A stretch of DNA of 64,000 nucleotides, from contig NW_027506875.1 in assembly GCF_052324685.1 (NCBI RefSeq), positions 518,501-582,500 on the forward strand. The letters run 5' to 3'. This DNA comes from Brachyhypopomus gauderio. Its lineage: Eukaryota > Chordata > Actinopteri > Gymnotiformes > Hypopomidae. The notes below the pieces were generated by a model. It was not told the origin of the DNA and searched no databases. It saw only the letters and a list, made by a program, of their open reading frames with translations. Shown piece after piece: positions 62,650 through 64,000 of this stretch; position 1 is the stretch's first letter, and each line of letters opens with the position of its first letter. The translations under genes and the position numbers were made by a program.

Positions 62650-63520
62650 GGGGTGTGGGGTGGGAAGAGAGGTCACGTGTGATGGGGTGTGGGGTGGGAA
62701 GAGAGGTCACGTGTGATGGGGTGTGGGGTGGGAAGAGAGGTCACGTGTGACAGTGTGGGGTGGGAAGAGAGGTCACGTGTGATGGGGTGTGGAGTGGGAA
62801 GAGAGGTCACGTGTGACAGTGTGGAGTGGGAAGAGAGGTCACGTGTGATGGGGTGTGGAGTGGGAAGAGAGGTCACGTGTGACAGTGTGGGGTGGGAAGA
62901 GAGGTCACGTGTGATGGGGTGTGGAGTGGGAAGAGAGGTCACGTGTGATGGGGTGTGGGGTGGGAAGAGAGGTCACGTGTGATGGGGTGTGGGGTGGGAA
63001 GAGAGGTCACGTGTGATGGGGTGTGGAGTGGGAAGAGAGGTCACGTGTGATGGGGTGTGGGGTGGGAAGAGAGGTCACGTGTGATGGGGTGTGGGGTGGG
63101 AAGAGAGGTCACGTGTGATGGGGTGTGGAGTGGGAAGAGAGGTCACGTGTGATGGGGTGTGGAGTGGGAAGAGAGGTCACGTGTGACAGTGTGGGGTGGG
63201 AAGAGAGGTCACGTGTGACGGGGTATGGGGTGGTAAGAGGTCACGTGTGATGGGGTGTGGGGTGGGAAGAGAGGTCACGTGTGATGGGGTGTGGAGTGGG
63301 AAGAGAGGTCACGTGTGATGGGGTGTGGAGTGGGAAGAGAGGTCACGTGTGACAGTGTGGGGTGGGAAGAGAGGTCACGTGTGACGGGGTATGGGGTGGT
63401 AAGAGAGGTCACGTGTGACAGGGTATGGGGTGGTAAGAGGTCACGTGTAGTGGGGTGGGAAGAGAGGTCACGTGTGATGGGTTGTGGAGTGGGAAGAGAG
63501 GTCACGTGTGATGGGGTGGG
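62650..63520. repeat. 34-bp minisatellite with a CACGTG E-box in every unit
   Basis: About 26 units of gggtgtggggtgggaagaga then ggtcacgtgtgatg, with some 32-bp forms. On the transcribed strand each unit gives a pyrimidine tract (cctctcttcccaccccacac). It starts about 15 bp upstream of the exon acceptor at 62634. Confidence 0.95.
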
Positions 63521-64000
63521 AAGTGAGGGTGTTTTCACAAAACACTGTAACATCTTGGCTGAGCCAACCATCACAATATCTCATGGGTTAAAGTTCTCCT
63601 TACACCACGACGGATTTCCATCATCTGAATTTTTTGGGGAAAAAATCCATCAAATCATAATAATAAACCACATGCGCGCGTGTGCTATCTGTTTTGAGGC
63701 CGAAATATGATCCTCTCACTGGATCATCAGCGCTGGATGGATGACGGCGGTGTCACTTGATTGACTTGCGGGTCATCCCGCCTTCTGATTTTCGGACATT
63801 ACGTAGAAAAGTGACCTTCCTCCTGCCTTAAATCCAGTTTGTTTTGGTCAGTTTATGTTTTCAACGGGTTACGAGGTTCCCCAGTTACGATTTTTGGTGG
63901 TTACGACACATCTTCCATTTACTGTATAAGCCTTGTTTGGACTTAAGTGGTTCTGCGTCGTAAACGGAACTTGGTCTTTGGTGTGCACGGCGGAAGAATA
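63521..64000. other. Intronic or flanking sequence at the right edge
   Basis: No further kinase exon is found here. The stretch 63840-63960 has ttacgag/ttacga motifs like the subterminal part of the TIR element at 61127-61761 and may be a relative. Confidence 0.4.

Noticed and set aside
62673..63710. Repeat arrays resembling CRISPR (regular units with variable parts)
   Set aside because: Units are directly contiguous with no unique spacers, there are no cas genes, and the genome is eukaryotic.

Overview
The window is nuclear DNA from a vertebrate, almost certainly a teleost fish. The evidence is spliced genes with GT/AG introns, a crowded and nested transposon landscape of fish type (hAT, Tc1/mariner with a transposase ORF, Ty3/gypsy, an L2/CR1-type LINE with an esterase ORF1, a tRNA-derived SINE with an L2-like tail) and many micro- and minisatellites. 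Nothing prokaryotic is present. The species cannot be named from sequence alone.

Left third (1-20100) is repeat-dominated. It opens with the 5' half of a LINE on the minus strand. Then comes a near-perfect palindrome of about 3.9 kb (about 2387-6301) whose arms each carry the last three exons of a BEN-domain gene. The fuller copy of that gene runs on the minus strand from 9827 to 5247 and has two in-frame stops and a hAT insertion. A GC-rich repeat of 313-bp period follows (10380-11284). Next is a 5'-truncated Ty3/gypsy element with an intact 1388-residue pol ORF (11302-15468), then a second, broken gypsy integrase (16196-19339).

Middle (20131-51290) holds two tandem, complete, intact lipoxygenase genes on the plus strand: gene 1 at 20131-35280 and gene 2 at 40897-49819. 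Each has 14 exons of exactly matching length and phase and encodes 662 residues with a PLAT domain, a catalytic domain, the His/His/His/Asn iron ligands and the C-terminal Ile. The two genes differ mainly by insertions in their introns. Comparing the copies gives natural empty sites for an LTR element, MITEs, a Tc1 element, a hAT element of about 5.1 kb with an 8-bp target duplication, and a GC-rich element. A stretch of about 530 bp over exons 11-13 is almost identical between them and ends abruptly inside exon 13, as expected of gene conversion.

Right (54350-64000) holds the 3' half of a STK32B-like (YANK family) protein kinase gene on the minus strand. Six exons are visible, from the APE motif to the stop codon, and the gene continues beyond the right edge. 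Its introns are mostly minisatellite. The most unusual feature of the window is here: two unrelated arrays (30-bp and 19-bp units) begin exactly at 5' splice sites and repeat the CAG|GT donor itself. The 30-bp array is in frame and stop-free, so variable use of its donors could give a length-variable kinase tail. A 34-bp array carrying a CACGTG E-box in each unit lies just upstream of another exon's acceptor.
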